From Curvibacter sp. (GTDB taxonomy: Bacteria; Pseudomonadota; Gammaproteobacteria; Burkholderiales; Burkholderiaceae_C): a stretch of 48,084 nt of DNA. The notes beneath the pieces were generated by a model that was not told the DNA's origin, ran no database searches, and saw only the letters and a list, made by a program, of their open reading frames with translations. The stretch is from contig RXJO01000022.1 of the NCBI GenBank assembly GCA_003987795.1, positions 1 through 48,084 of the forward strand. Direction: 5' to 3'. Positions 35,482 to 43,541 of the stretch are shown here, piece after piece (position 1 is the first letter of the stretch; each line of letters opens with the position of its first letter). Made by a program: the position numbers and the translations under genes.

Positions 35482-35947
35482 GGATCAGCTTTCGGCGTAG
35501 ATGAGTGCCCGGCGATATGGGCCGCGCGATGTACGGAAACCTTCTTGCGCCAGCCCAACTCTGCAAAAGCGACAGTCAGCAGCGACAGGCGATCAGAGAC
35601 GAAATCTGTGCCGTTGGCCAGCACGGCGACTTGCCAGTCCTCGCAGAGCCTTGGCACATCTGTTACAAGGATTTGCGCATCCTTGGGGGCGCTACAGGTC
35701 GATAGTTTGGGCCACCGCTGTCGCCTGCGAAGCGGCTCAAACACACCGTGCGCAACCCCTCGGCAAGGCAGCCTCGTCCCATCATGCCGCCAGTCTGCTC
35801 ATCTTGTCTTGCGTGGTCAGCATCAGCGCGTGCGAGGTCATCCATCATGGCTTTCTTCACGTCAATCAAGTCGGCATAATTCTCTGCATAAGCTGTAGGG
35901 GGAAGCTGTATGCGGGTTGGATATGTGAAGTGGTTTAACGCCACCAA
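35478..35947 (-). pseudogene. Frameshifted hypothetical protein
   Basis: Two minus-strand frames join into one protein-like product. The first (from about 35947) gives [20 protein letters not shown] and FAGDSGGPNYRPVAP and stops near 35663. The second continues with APKDAQILVTDVPRLCEDWQ, VAVLANGTDFVSDRLSL and ends at 35478. A one-base slip near 35690 separates them. The family is unknown. The gene runs antisense to the end of the SbcC-like gene and overlaps the cold-shock gene start on the other strand. Confidence 0.4.
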
Positions 35948-36035
35948 AGGTTATGGATTCCCGACGGCGAACGATTTGCCTGACGACGTGTTCGTTCATT
36001 ACTCGGCCATCGCGATGTCGGGTCACAGGACCTGA
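35910..36035 (+). CDS. Shortened cold-shock domain protein
   Basis: The 41-residue product reads [20 protein letters not shown] and [15 protein letters not shown], which are RNP1 and RNP2 motifs of a CspA-like OB fold. The usual length is ~67-70 residues, so the last two beta strands are missing. It has a good ribosome binding site (AGGGGGA, 6 nt before ATG). The frame ends in a TGA 15 nt before the AT-rich insert gene ends at 36051, so truncation at that junction is likely. Confidence 0.7.
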   Translation: MRVGYVKWFNATKGYGFPTANDLPDDVFVHYSAIAMSGHRT

Positions 36036-36050
36036 TCACGAGCTATCTTG

Positions 36051-37550
36051 CTATTGATTACGGGTTGCAACAAAAGGGCCTCGTCCCATGCGCGAAGCAT
36101 TGATGACGTTGGTCTTCAATGTTTCCTGTTCGTTAGCAGTCAAAGGCGCTACAGATTTCGATACATCCGATTTTCTGTCAAGAACTGCTCCTACGAAAGC
36201 GATCGAATCACGAGTGTTCGCCCTTGAGAGCGCATCTAATGCTTGCTTGCTTAAGTCGCTGGCGTTTGCTGGGCCCACGATTTCAGACGCCTTATTGAGA
36301 TCTGCAACCTGTGCCAGCGCGTTTACCGCTTCAGTGGACTGGGTGCGATATGCGAGTTTGCCTAACGCTCTGGGAACTGTGTCTCGAAATCTCATCAGAT
36401 TAAGCGCTTGATCCCTGTTTGCTCCCGCAGCTTCTGGCGCCACCGCAGCACCCGCAAGCCTGGTAAATGCAGCCTGCACCAGAGCTATGTCATTTGGATC
36501 TCCGCGACCAATTAAGACCATTGCTGCCTGAGCCCAGTACGTGTTTATGTTTCCGCTAAACATCCCCCGAATAGAGTCGAGATCTTGTGCAGTGAGCTGT
36601 CTTATTGACTCCATCATTGGACCTTGACCATGTAGCCATGGAGGGCCCACAACCCGGAAGGCATTCAAAGTAAGCCCTGCTTCTGCAGCTCTAGCTGCTG
36701 CCGTTGGTTCCACTTTTGAAATAGCCTTAGCTTTTGCGTCAGCGCTTTCACTATCGGCTTGATTTTGTGCACTGTCGCCAGAACTGCTATCTGCAACGAG
36801 CATTGTCGCAATCGGCAGTGTGGGCCTGGGCGCCACAGCTGCGAGAGCTTTTTCGGGTGGTGATGGTATTGATTGAATAGAAGCGAGGCTCGTTGCTTTA
36901 AAGGCCGAGCACTCATTGGCGATCTTGCCTAAATGTCCTTGCCCCAATTCCCAAAACATGAAGCGCATACCAATCTCTGGTGGTACGTCAACGTCAATGG
37001 TCGGCCCTTCCGCCGCATGTTGTAGCCCAACATTGTGACCACGCTCATGTAGCCAAAGTTGATCGTCATATCCTTTATATAGGCCCACGACTAGTGGTTC
37101 AGAACCAACTTTTCCACATCCAGCTGCGTCAATTCCATCGCAATCAATGGTCGACACAATGAGAACGTTTGCAGAGGGAGCGACTGACTTCAGTGATGTA
37201 GTCAACTGACTGTATGTGCCCGTTCTTAACAGGGTCTTGTCCTTGATGACATTGCCTACCCTCACGAACTCTACTCCCGCACAAGGAATATCCCATGGAT
37301 TGCCATACTTGGATTTGGCCATGATGGAATTCATGCTAGATAGAATCTGATCAACTATTTCGTTGGTCACGCCCAAAGCCGGATTCGCGGCAATAGTTAG
37401 GCGATGCTGAATTACTACATTTGTTGAAGGCTCAGCCAAGCAGGTCGAGGGGGCACATTGACTCAATGCCCCAAATATCCATGCCGCCACGGTGCTAATG
37501 TACGTTGCACGGGTAAGTGCCTTAAGGGGGTATACATTGTTCGCAAACAT
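36051..37550 (-). CDS. Secreted metzincin-like metalloprotease
   Basis: The 499-residue protein has a hydrophobic N-terminal signal (AAWIFGALSQCAPSTCLAEP) and the zinc motif LWLHERGHNVGLQH, a HExxHxxGxxH pattern typical of metzincins. The upstream half includes cysteines (CDGIDAAGCG) that may form disulfides. The C-terminal half (about 300-480) is helical with repeated ALxxLA-like turns and resembles HEAT repeats. ATG 37550 has an AAAGG upstream. It lies 19 nt after the large lipoprotein gene in one operon. Base composition is visibly AT-richer than the island around it. Confidence 0.7.
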   Translation of the reverse strand: MFANNVYPLKALTRATYISTVAAWIFGALSQCAPSTCLAEPSTNVVIQHRLTIAANPALGVTNEIVDQILSSMNSIMAKSKYGNPWDIPCAGVEFVRVGNVIKDKTLLRTGTYSQLTTSLKSVAPSANVLIVSTIDCDGIDAAGCGKVGSEPLVVGLYKGYDDQLWLHERGHNVGLQHAAEGPTIDVDVPPEIGMRFMFWELGQGHLGKIANECSAFKATSLASIQSIPSPPEKALAAVAPRPTLPIATMLVADSSSGDSAQNQADSESADAKAKAISKVEPTAAARAAEAGLTLNAFRVVGPPWLHGQGPMMESIRQLTAQDLDSIRGMFSGNINTYWAQAAMVLIGRGDPNDIALVQAAFTRLAGAAVAPEAAGANRDQALNLMRFRDTVPRALGKLAYRTQSTEAVNALAQVADLNKASEIVGPANASDLSKQALDALSRANTRDSIAFVGAVLDRKSDVSKSVAPLTANEQETLKTNVINASRMGRGPFVATRNQ

Positions 37551-37569
37551 GTCGCTACACCTTTCATCG

Positions 37570-39261
37570 TTAGGGCTTTGGCAAAGATGCCAGCGCTTTA
37601 ATTTGGGCTGCTTGTGCGTTAATGGTTGCTGCTTGTGCGTTTATAAGCGACGCCTCGGCTGAAAGAACTCCAACTTCAGGAGCTACTTTCGCAGACGCTA
37701 TTGCATTAGCAAGTGAAATCTGTGCGTTGAGGCGCGCCGTTGCGGCATTGACGTCACTAGTAGCTTGAGCAGCAGCTGCAGACTTTGCCGTGGCCAAAGA
37801 ATTTGCAGCGCTTTGAAGTGCTGCCTGTGCGTTATTACTGGCAATTCCTCCAGCAACACCGAGACTTGCCTGTGCAGCTTGCAACTGAGCAGCGGCGGTG
37901 GCTTGATTAGTCAGTGCGGTGATGAGTGCAGTTTGCTGCTGCACAATTTGAGCAGGCAACGCAGCGGCTTGTGTGAAAACATCCTTTGTGGTGGTAGTTA
38001 GTGCCACGCCTGCTGATTGCTTCTCAGCCACCTCAATAGTTACAGGCACTCCGCTGGCCATGGTAATTGATACGGAGTGAGCTTTGAATGACCCACCCTC
38101 AACGTCAAGCAAGTAGGTCGGGCTAAGTTGAAGAACGATTTGATCAAACGAAGAAATGGCCTCATCACTTTCTTGTGTCGTCATGCTCACGGGACCCTCA
38201 GGGCATTCCTTTCCGGCGCAAGCAAGCAGACGTCCGAGCTGGGCAAGCCGATATGGAACACCTGCCCCGCCTGGGTTAGGTGCAGGTGGTGTTGGAACAG
38301 TCCAAGCTGAGGTTGCAGGATCAGGCGTATAGAGAGCAAACTTAACGTCAAACGACTTCTTGATTTCGGATCGAGTTTTCTCGGCCTTGTCAGTAGAAGA
38401 AACCCACTTGTCAAGCACTTGGTCATCAATACTGTACGCACCGGATCGGTAGTCCTCTAACCGGTTAGATCTCATAGGCCATCGCACAACTTGCGTGTCA
38501 GTCGTAACGCTAAGCGCTTCGGTAAGTGCTCGTTGTGCGGAATTAACCTGAGTTTGCAGCGCGGCTTGTACTGCCAGTGCCTCGGCTAACGGTTTTGCAT
38601 ATGTCGTCTTATCGAGTCCTACTTGGACTGTAAGCAGTGATACTCGTTCCGTTGCGCTGGTCAGCTCGGCTGTCTTATTGTCAACCACCTGCTTAAGCGA
38701 TATGGTCTTAGGTTTGCCATTCTTGTCCTTCGGCGGATATAGCGCATTGACTGCATTGCTGATTTCTGATGTGCAAATATCAGCTAATGGACCGTGCGAT
38801 AACTTGGGAGCCACGGCTGCCGCAGGGATTGCTGCATTTGCAATGGCCGCCTGTGCAATCGATCCAACAATGTTGGAAATGATCGTTGCTGTCTGATCCG
38901 TGGACTGTGCATTCAGCCCAGTACTTGTACCGTCTGGCGCAAGATTTGAAGTGATGTCACTCGTAGCCCACCAGCCGTTGGAAGATAAGATGTACCGCTG
39001 AGACTCGTCGAGAACTGGGCCTGGGACAGCTAATATGTCGACCTTAGGGATGAATTTTTCTCCGCAGCCAACAACATGGCGATTGATAGTTATGGTGAAT
39101 TGCGTCATCGCCAAATTCCATGGGTTACCGGGTGGAATCGGCTTGCCTTCTTGAATGTGACTTGCCTGTATGCCGGACGAGCAGCCACTCAAAATCACCA
39201 TGGCAGACGCGCTAGCACCGATCATGAATCTGTGTCGTACAGAATTTCTGCGATAAAGCAT
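37570..39261 (-). CDS. Large lipoprotein with alanine-rich coiled-coil C-terminus
   Basis: The 563-residue protein starts at ATG 39261 (AGGGGAAA upstream) with a lipobox (AMVILSGCSS). The middle is unrecognised and includes a proline-rich PTPPAPNPGG. The last ~130 residues are Ala/Gln-rich heptad-like repeats (AALQSAANSLATAKSAAAAQ, INAQAATINAQAAQIKALA), which suggests a coiled coil or fibre. It is co-transcribed with the metzincin-like gene and shares its AT-richer composition. The two may form a surface protease module. No name is offered. Confidence 0.7.
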   Translation of the reverse strand: MLYRRNSVRHRFMIGASASAMVILSGCSSGIQASHIQEGKPIPPGNPWNLAMTQFTITINRHVVGCGEKFIPKVDILAVPGPVLDESQRYILSSNGWWATSDITSNLAPDGTSTGLNAQSTDQTATIISNIVGSIAQAAIANAAIPAAAVAPKLSHGPLADICTSEISNAVNALYPPKDKNGKPKTISLKQVVDNKTAELTSATERVSLLTVQVGLDKTTYAKPLAEALAVQAALQTQVNSAQRALTEALSVTTDTQVVRWPMRSNRLEDYRSGAYSIDDQVLDKWVSSTDKAEKTRSEIKKSFDVKFALYTPDPATSAWTVPTPPAPNPGGAGVPYRLAQLGRLLACAGKECPEGPVSMTTQESDEAISSFDQIVLQLSPTYLLDVEGGSFKAHSVSITMASGVPVTIEVAEKQSAGVALTTTTKDVFTQAAALPAQIVQQQTALITALTNQATAAAQLQAAQASLGVAGGIASNNAQAALQSAANSLATAKSAAAAQATSDVNAATARLNAQISLANAIASAKVAPEVGVLSAEASLINAQAATINAQAAQIKALASLPKP

Positions 39262-39611
39262 TGGTTTCCCCTGTATGAAGATTTGAGAATTGCCAACAAA
39301 CAATGCAGAGTCGCACCAATCGCATACCAACGACAAACACTAGACGAGCAAAGCGCGTTCCTGCTTCGTTAGCATCTCATGCACTATTGAACTTCTTTAA
39401 AGTTGACCAATTTCAATCTTAGGGGTTGTGTTGCGAACGAAGACATACGACGATTTAAGGTTCTGGTTCGTAGGCCAGCGTGTGGTCTCCTACCCGGCTT
39501 GTGAGTTGATGAAACTTTCGTGTGTAGCGCCACCGAATCTGAACGGTTCCGTAGTCATGCAGACAACGGAACCGTGTTAGTTAGTGGGTTAGATGCGCGT
39601 TGCGCCAAAAT
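39262..39611. other. Intergenic region with 9-bp hairpin
   Basis: It holds the promoter region of the lipoprotein operon. ACGGTTCCG (39543-39551) pairs with CGGAACCGT (39567-39575); no T-run follows, so it is not a clear terminator. No gene is seen. Confidence 0.4.
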
Positions 39612-40175
39612 TCATAAATCGAAGGTAGGAAAGCCTTCCACCACTTCAGCATCGACATCGAATTTGATCCATACGACATCGATACATCGAACAGCTTCGA
39701 AAATGGCGGCCAGCTCTGGCTCCTTCGGTGTGCTCATGCCTACATAGATAAAGCCACCGTACTCATTGGGGTAAGCGTGTGTCGACAAGGCGTCGTTGGC
39801 CAAGGCTTGGCGGGTCTCTGGGCGAAGATGCTCGATGGAAATGGCCAGCAGTGGTTCGATGTGCCGCTGAAGTTGTGATGCGGTTGGCGACACTGGTGCA
39901 AGCGCACTGCAAACGGCCACGACGGATTGTTCGACCTTGCTCTGCGATGTTGGGCAAGACGTGTTCAAGCTGATGAATGTGGAACCAAATCGCTGTTCGC
40001 AAATTTGCAATACGTTTTGGCGTGTTTCTTCATCCACTGCCAGACCGTAGCTTGCTGCGTAGCCATGCAGAAGCTCATCGAGCATGCAATGCGTGCGCAG
40101 GCTTGAATCAGCATCAAGACGTTCTAGACAGACCATGGCCAACAAGGGAAGGTGTTGATCGCTCAAGTTGGCCAT
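39612..40175 (-). CDS. Hypothetical protein, possibly DUF5983-like
   Basis: The 187-residue cytoplasmic protein ends with a VWIKFDVDAEVVEGFPTFDL segment, reminiscent of DUF5983 proteins of mobile elements; this match is tentative. The first ~100 residues are helical. The start is ATG 40175, with GAGGAGC about 6-9 nt upstream, inside a longer open frame. It follows the small upstream gene by 1 nt, so the two are coupled. Confidence 0.5.
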   Translation of the reverse strand: MANLSDQHLPLLAMVCLERLDADSSLRTHCMLDELLHGYAASYGLAVDEETRQNVLQICEQRFGSTFISLNTSCPTSQSKVEQSVVAVCSALAPVSPTASQLQRHIEPLLAISIEHLRPETRQALANDALSTHAYPNEYGGFIYVGMSTPKEPELAAIFEAVRCIDVVWIKFDVDAEVVEGFPTFDL

Positions 40176-40176
40176 G

Positions 40177-40458
40177 TCAGTGCTCCTCAGTTTGGGCTTG
40201 CGGCGAAAACGGCTCAACGCCCAGGGGCTTCAGAAGCCCATCGATCTGGGGAATACCGAAATCACGCGGTTCAAATTCGCGTGCACCCGGACGCCATCCT
40301 TCCGCTCGGAGCTGCCCCAGGGCTTGCTGCTTGGTCTCACGCAGTTGGCAAAGCGCCTCTATGAGCTGTTGCGTGTCTTGCTCATCAAATACCTCTTCGA
40401 GGTCATGCTCAGGGAGCGCAGGGGCTCCAGGGGAATGAGCAGAATGATTCATATGCAT
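40177..40458 (-). CDS. Small hypothetical protein
   Basis: The 93-residue acidic, glutamine-rich protein (LEEVFDEQDTQQLIEALCQL, then KQQALGQLRAEGW) looks helical. No family is recognised. ATG 40458 has GGAGAA upstream. Its stop abuts the next start (40175). It is divergent from the DndC-like gene. Confidence 0.5.
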   Translation of the reverse strand: MHMNHSAHSPGAPALPEHDLEEVFDEQDTQQLIEALCQLRETKQQALGQLRAEGWRPGAREFEPRDFGIPQIDGLLKPLGVEPFSPQAQTEEH

Positions 40459-40794
40459 GATGTTCTCCAAATGAAGCTGGGAACACTGCACCCTTGAGCG
40501 GTATTCCCAAGGGGACTGAACAAGGCGGGGTGATCCCGCAGGCAGGTAACGTCTGCGGCGCCCGGCCTAGGCCGAGATGGCTTCCATGAGGAAGCAAGAG
40601 CAGGTTCATTGTGCCGAGATGACGCGGTATGGCATGCGTTGCCTCGGAATCTCCAGCCAGAATGGTGTCTTCTTGGTAAGAAGTAGCGCTGGTCTCTGTT
40701 CGGCCAACGTCCACAAGCCGCCAGTGGCCCATTGTCAGTCTTGAAAGGCCGATATCTGGTGCGAGCCTGAACCTACCTCGGTTCAGGAGATCGC
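40459..40794. other. Divergent intergenic leader of the DndC-like gene
   Basis: Some 336 nt with no coding frame of its own. It contains GC-rich stretches (40545-40575) and the hairpin at 40766-40787. Confidence 0.4.
40766..40790 (+). promoter_or_regulatory. Hairpin overlapping the ribosome binding site of the DndC-like gene
   Basis: CCTGAACC (40766-40773) and GGTTCAGG (40780-40787) form a perfect 8-bp stem with a 6-nt loop. The right arm covers the AGG of the AGGAGA ribosome binding site of ATG 40795. In RNA it could block initiation; as DNA it could be an operator. Confidence 0.5.
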
Positions 40795-42483
40795 ATGTCA
40801 GATCAACGTATCAGCTTGGGTGCCCTGCGCGCTTGTATGCCGGAGGAGGAGGCACTGGCAGCCATGATGGTGGTGCTTCGAAAGGGTCATCCTTTGGTGG
40901 TGGCTTATTCCGGCGGCAAGGACAGCAGCGTGTTGACCAACCTGGCACTGACGGCTGCCTTGGCTGTGAAGAATGAAGGCCATCGCGCACTCGTAATCGT
41001 TAGCCATGCGGATGTGGGCGCTGTTGAAAATCCCGAAATCCGATCCCTGGTACGTTCTGAGCTGCAATGCATGGCGCGCTTCGCGGCAATGAAGGGCCTG
41101 CAGTTGCAAGTGCGGGTCGCCCATCCTGCACAGTTCGATTCGTTTTCTGTGCGGGTGATCGGTGGCCGCGCATTGCCTGCATTTCCGGATTCCAGGCGGG
41201 ACTGCACCAGTTCGTGGAAGCGTGAGCCTAGTGAGAAGGCCTTGCGCGCACTTTCCCGCGAGGTGACCCGTGAGGGATGGGCAGAGCCGGTATTGATGAC
41301 CGGCGTGCGACGGGACGAGTCGACTGTACGAGCAGGGTTCATTGCGCGTCGCAAAGAGGAATCAACGCGCCTTTGGACGGACAAGGAGGGGCGACTGAGA
41401 CTGAGTCCCTTATTGGAATGGACATCGGACGATGTATGGGGGTACCTGGGGCTGTGCAGGCAAGGCGTCATCGAGGCCTATAGTTCATTCGATGAGGTGA
41501 TGCGGGTCTACCAAGATGCAGGCGGGAGCAGTTGCGTGATCGTGGCCGACGCGGAAATGCAGGCCAACGCCAAACCTTGTGCCAGCCGCTTCGGCTGCTG
41601 GGCCTGCACTGCCGTTCGGGAGGACCGATCACTCAGGCAAATGATCGAAAGCGATCCCACGCGCTACGGCTATATGCGGCCCTTGGCTGCGTTGCGGGAT
41701 TTCATCGCTCACACCCAATACGACTGGGGGCGGCGTCAATATGTGGGGCGCACCATCCACAATGGGTTCATCACCATCGCGGCTGATACGTATTCGCCAG
41801 CGATGCTGGCCGAGTTGTTGCGTTATGCCTTGAGCGTCCAAAATGCCACTGGCATCGAAATCGTGAGCGCAGCACAACTGATCGCCATTGATGCTCGCTG
41901 GTCCTTGTATGCCTTGGCGCCGCCATTTTCTGCCTTGCGCATCTGGCGCGAAGTCGAGCGTGGCCGTCGCTGGCAGACACCCACCATGTCGGCATTTCCC
42001 AAGACGCCGGTTCCTCGTTACGGCCTTATCCATGTTGGAGGTGATTGGGATGATGAAATCGAGAGCGATCTGGTTGTCACGGGCCTGCGTGATTCGGCTT
42101 GGGAGATGTTCTCGGAGAGTTGTGGCCCGGTGTTGCGTGCGCTTCGCAATGGGCGAACAGTGATGGATGTTGAAGGGTGGAGCGACATCGGTGAAGAGGA
42201 TGCATGGATGTTCCTGGACTTCGAGGCTGACCGGATGTTGGATGACCGTGCCAGCTATGAGAGCGATTGGACCCAGGGCTACCGCACTTACTTGCGATTT
42301 GGTCTGGTTCAGCCTGGGAAAGGGCAGTCTCATCTGATCGACGGCATCCTGCGGCGCTCGCAGTGGAGGCAGCGGCATGATCTGCACGGCGTGCAGGACT
42401 TGAATCGCTTGCGACAACGGCTATCTGTCACATTTGAGCGGCAGGCTGATCTTTTCTCGGACTCGCTAGAACAGGTCAGCTAG
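40795..42483 (+). CDS. DndC-like PAPS-reductase-family protein
   Basis: The 562-residue protein has the ATP-pyrophosphatase loop SGGKDS (39-44) and the iron-sulfur cysteine set C137 (RRDCTSSWK), C262, C268 and C271 (CASRFGCWACTAV). This is the pattern of DndC/PAPS reductases, which activate a nucleotide and carry a 4Fe-4S cluster in DNA phosphorothioation. The length exceeds typical DndC by ~50-60 residues; the C-terminal extension (about 360-562) is unrecognised. No dndA, B, D or E is present. ATG 40795 follows AGGAGA within a hairpin. The alternative is a PAPS-reductase-like enzyme of ICE/plasmid DNA-metabolism modules. Confidence 0.75.
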   Translation: MSDQRISLGALRACMPEEEALAAMMVVLRKGHPLVVAYSGGKDSSVLTNLALTAALAVKNEGHRALVIVSHADVGAVENPEIRSLVRSELQCMARFAAMKGLQLQVRVAHPAQFDSFSVRVIGGRALPAFPDSRRDCTSSWKREPSEKALRALSREVTREGWAEPVLMTGVRRDESTVRAGFIARRKEESTRLWTDKEGRLRLSPLLEWTSDDVWGYLGLCRQGVIEAYSSFDEVMRVYQDAGGSSCVIVADAEMQANAKPCASRFGCWACTAVREDRSLRQMIESDPTRYGYMRPLAALRDFIAHTQYDWGRRQYVGRTIHNGFITIAADTYSPAMLAELLRYALSVQNATGIEIVSAAQLIAIDARWSLYALAPPFSALRIWREVERGRRWQTPTMSAFPKTPVPRYGLIHVGGDWDDEIESDLVVTGLRDSAWEMFSESCGPVLRALRNGRTVMDVEGWSDIGEEDAWMFLDFEADRMLDDRASYESDWTQGYRTYLRFGLVQPGKGQSHLIDGILRRSQWRQRHDLHGVQDLNRLRQRLSVTFERQADLFSDSLEQVS

Positions 42484-42817
42484 CCAAGCTCTTCGTCCAT
42501 GGTTGCTTCATACGAAGGGAGCATGCTGTGTGCATGGAGCATGGATTGGTTGATTGGCGGTTGCTTTCAGTGCAGTGCTGCCGCTGGCAGAGAAATTGTC
42601 GAAGTGGCGCGACCTTGACGGTGGCGGTGATGTGCTATCTTCTTTATGCGCCAGTTTCAGACGCGAGTTGGCGCGCTACCCGCGAGTACATCAACGGTAA
42701 ATCCATGTTTGCGTCCCTCAAGCATTGTCAATGCTCGGCCTCGCCTTGTGTGAGGCCTCTTTTTTGAGCTTCAGCATCAGCTCTTGCAAAGCAGTTGTGT
42801 GGTGAGACGCCGGGCAC
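42484..42817. other. Possible small structured RNA region
   Basis: The segment 42648-42765 contains a hairpin GCGCCA (42648-42653)/TGGCGC (42669-42674) and ends in a terminator, as a small RNA would. A 36-residue open frame from ATG 42646 overlaps it but lacks a ribosome binding site. No known RNA family is recognised. Confidence 0.3.
42737..42765 (+). terminator. Rho-independent terminator
   Basis: GGCCTC (42737-42742) pairs with GAGGCC (42752-42757), followed by TCTTTTTT. It ends either the DndC-like transcript, 255 nt upstream, or a small RNA. Confidence 0.65.
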
Positions 42818-42949
42818 ATGCTCAGCGAAAACGAAAAATCCCTGATGCGGCGCTGCCTCGCGTCTTTGCGCGAAGGCATGCCAGGCTTCACTACAAGACA
42901 TGCACAGTTGGCCATGATGGCTGAGGTGGCCAACACTCTGGGTGCCGTC
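42818..42949 (+). pseudogene. Truncated dinG-like helicase 5' end
   Basis: From ATG 42818 the frame reads LMRRCLASLREGMPGFTTRH, AQLAMMAEVANTLGA, which is the N-terminus of DinG-family helicases (xxxxGFxxRxxQxxMxxxVAxxL). Homology ends at about 42949, before Walker A. To the right the other strand becomes protein-like (DVMLAGLGSPGDSVVKMLEH), so a junction lies near 42950. The rest of the helicase is lost. Confidence 0.55.
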
Positions 42950-43190
42950 CATGGCGCATATTCCAGTCCTCGTGACCATGTGTTCCAACATCTTGACCAC
43001 CGAGTCACCTGGACTTCCCAATCCGGCCAACATGACATCGCAAAATCTTGCGGCCGTTGTCGGCCAAAAGCTGCCGTCGACGAGCGACGGCTTTGAGCTC
43101 GCGCCTTTCTGACCCAGAAGCGTACTCTCTGCCCCCCTTGTAGCGGCATGCGGGTCATCAGGAGCGTTCGCAAGCCCCTGTGACGGCAAT
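42950..43190 (-). pseudogene. Unidentified gene fragment on the minus strand
   Basis: Read on the minus strand the sequence gives GASSKPSLVDGSFWPTTAAR, DVMLAGLGSPGDSVVKMLEH and TRTGICAMDG, which looks like real protein of a mobile-element type. It has no start signal and breaks at the dinG junction. Family not recognised. Confidence 0.3.
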
Positions 43191-43194
43191 GCGC

Positions 43195-43363
43195 AATACA
43201 CGCGCACACCCGCCTATTGGGCGATCTGGTCAATTTGCGCGTCGTAGTAGGCCCTGGCGCCAAACATGGCTGCCTCCGCCTCCACCGCCAACAAGTTAGC
43301 CCGACGAGCGGCGGTCTCCAGGCGCTGCCCAACGTTCTCCCTTGGATGGTCTTTCATCGGCAT
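43195..43363 (-). pseudogene. TetR N-terminal remnant
   Basis: From ATG 43363 the frame encodes 49 residues ending FGARAYYDAQIDQIAQ and a TAG where the intact tetR at 47155 has the same FGTRAYDDVQIDQIAQQAGV segment. After the stop the similarity continues for about six codons and then ends. It is a nonsense-mutated, truncated copy. Confidence 0.75.
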
Positions 43364-43374
43364 AAGTGATCCGC

Positions 43375-43432
43375 TATTTGACACGAAGTCAATAGCGCAC
43401 TCATAATTACCTTATTGAACATATGTTCAATA
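43375..43432 (+). promoter_or_regulatory. Promoter with two TetR-type palindromic operators
   Basis: TTGACA (43378-43383) and CATAAT (43402-43407), 18 nt apart, form a strong sigma70 promoter reading to the right. Operator 1, TATTTGACACGAAGTCAATA (43375-43394), covers the -35 box. Operator 2, TATTGAACATATGTTCAATA (43413-43432), a perfect 20-bp palindrome, covers the start site. A TetR dimer binding both would block the hydrolase operon. The regulator is probably the TetR at 47155, since the local copy is broken. Confidence 0.8.
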
Positions 43433-43541
43433 GTCGTTTGTCGTCAGTCGACCTGTGCGCTAGTTCTAGCTCTCAGGCAAGCGGGCACGGCCATGCCGCT
43501 GGACATGGCTAGCTGTCGAGCCTTACAGAAGGAGTAACGAA

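Noticed and set aside
40795-42483. A complete Dnd phosphorothioation system
   Set aside because: Only a DndC-like protein is present; no DndA, B, D or E was seen, so it should not be called Dnd.
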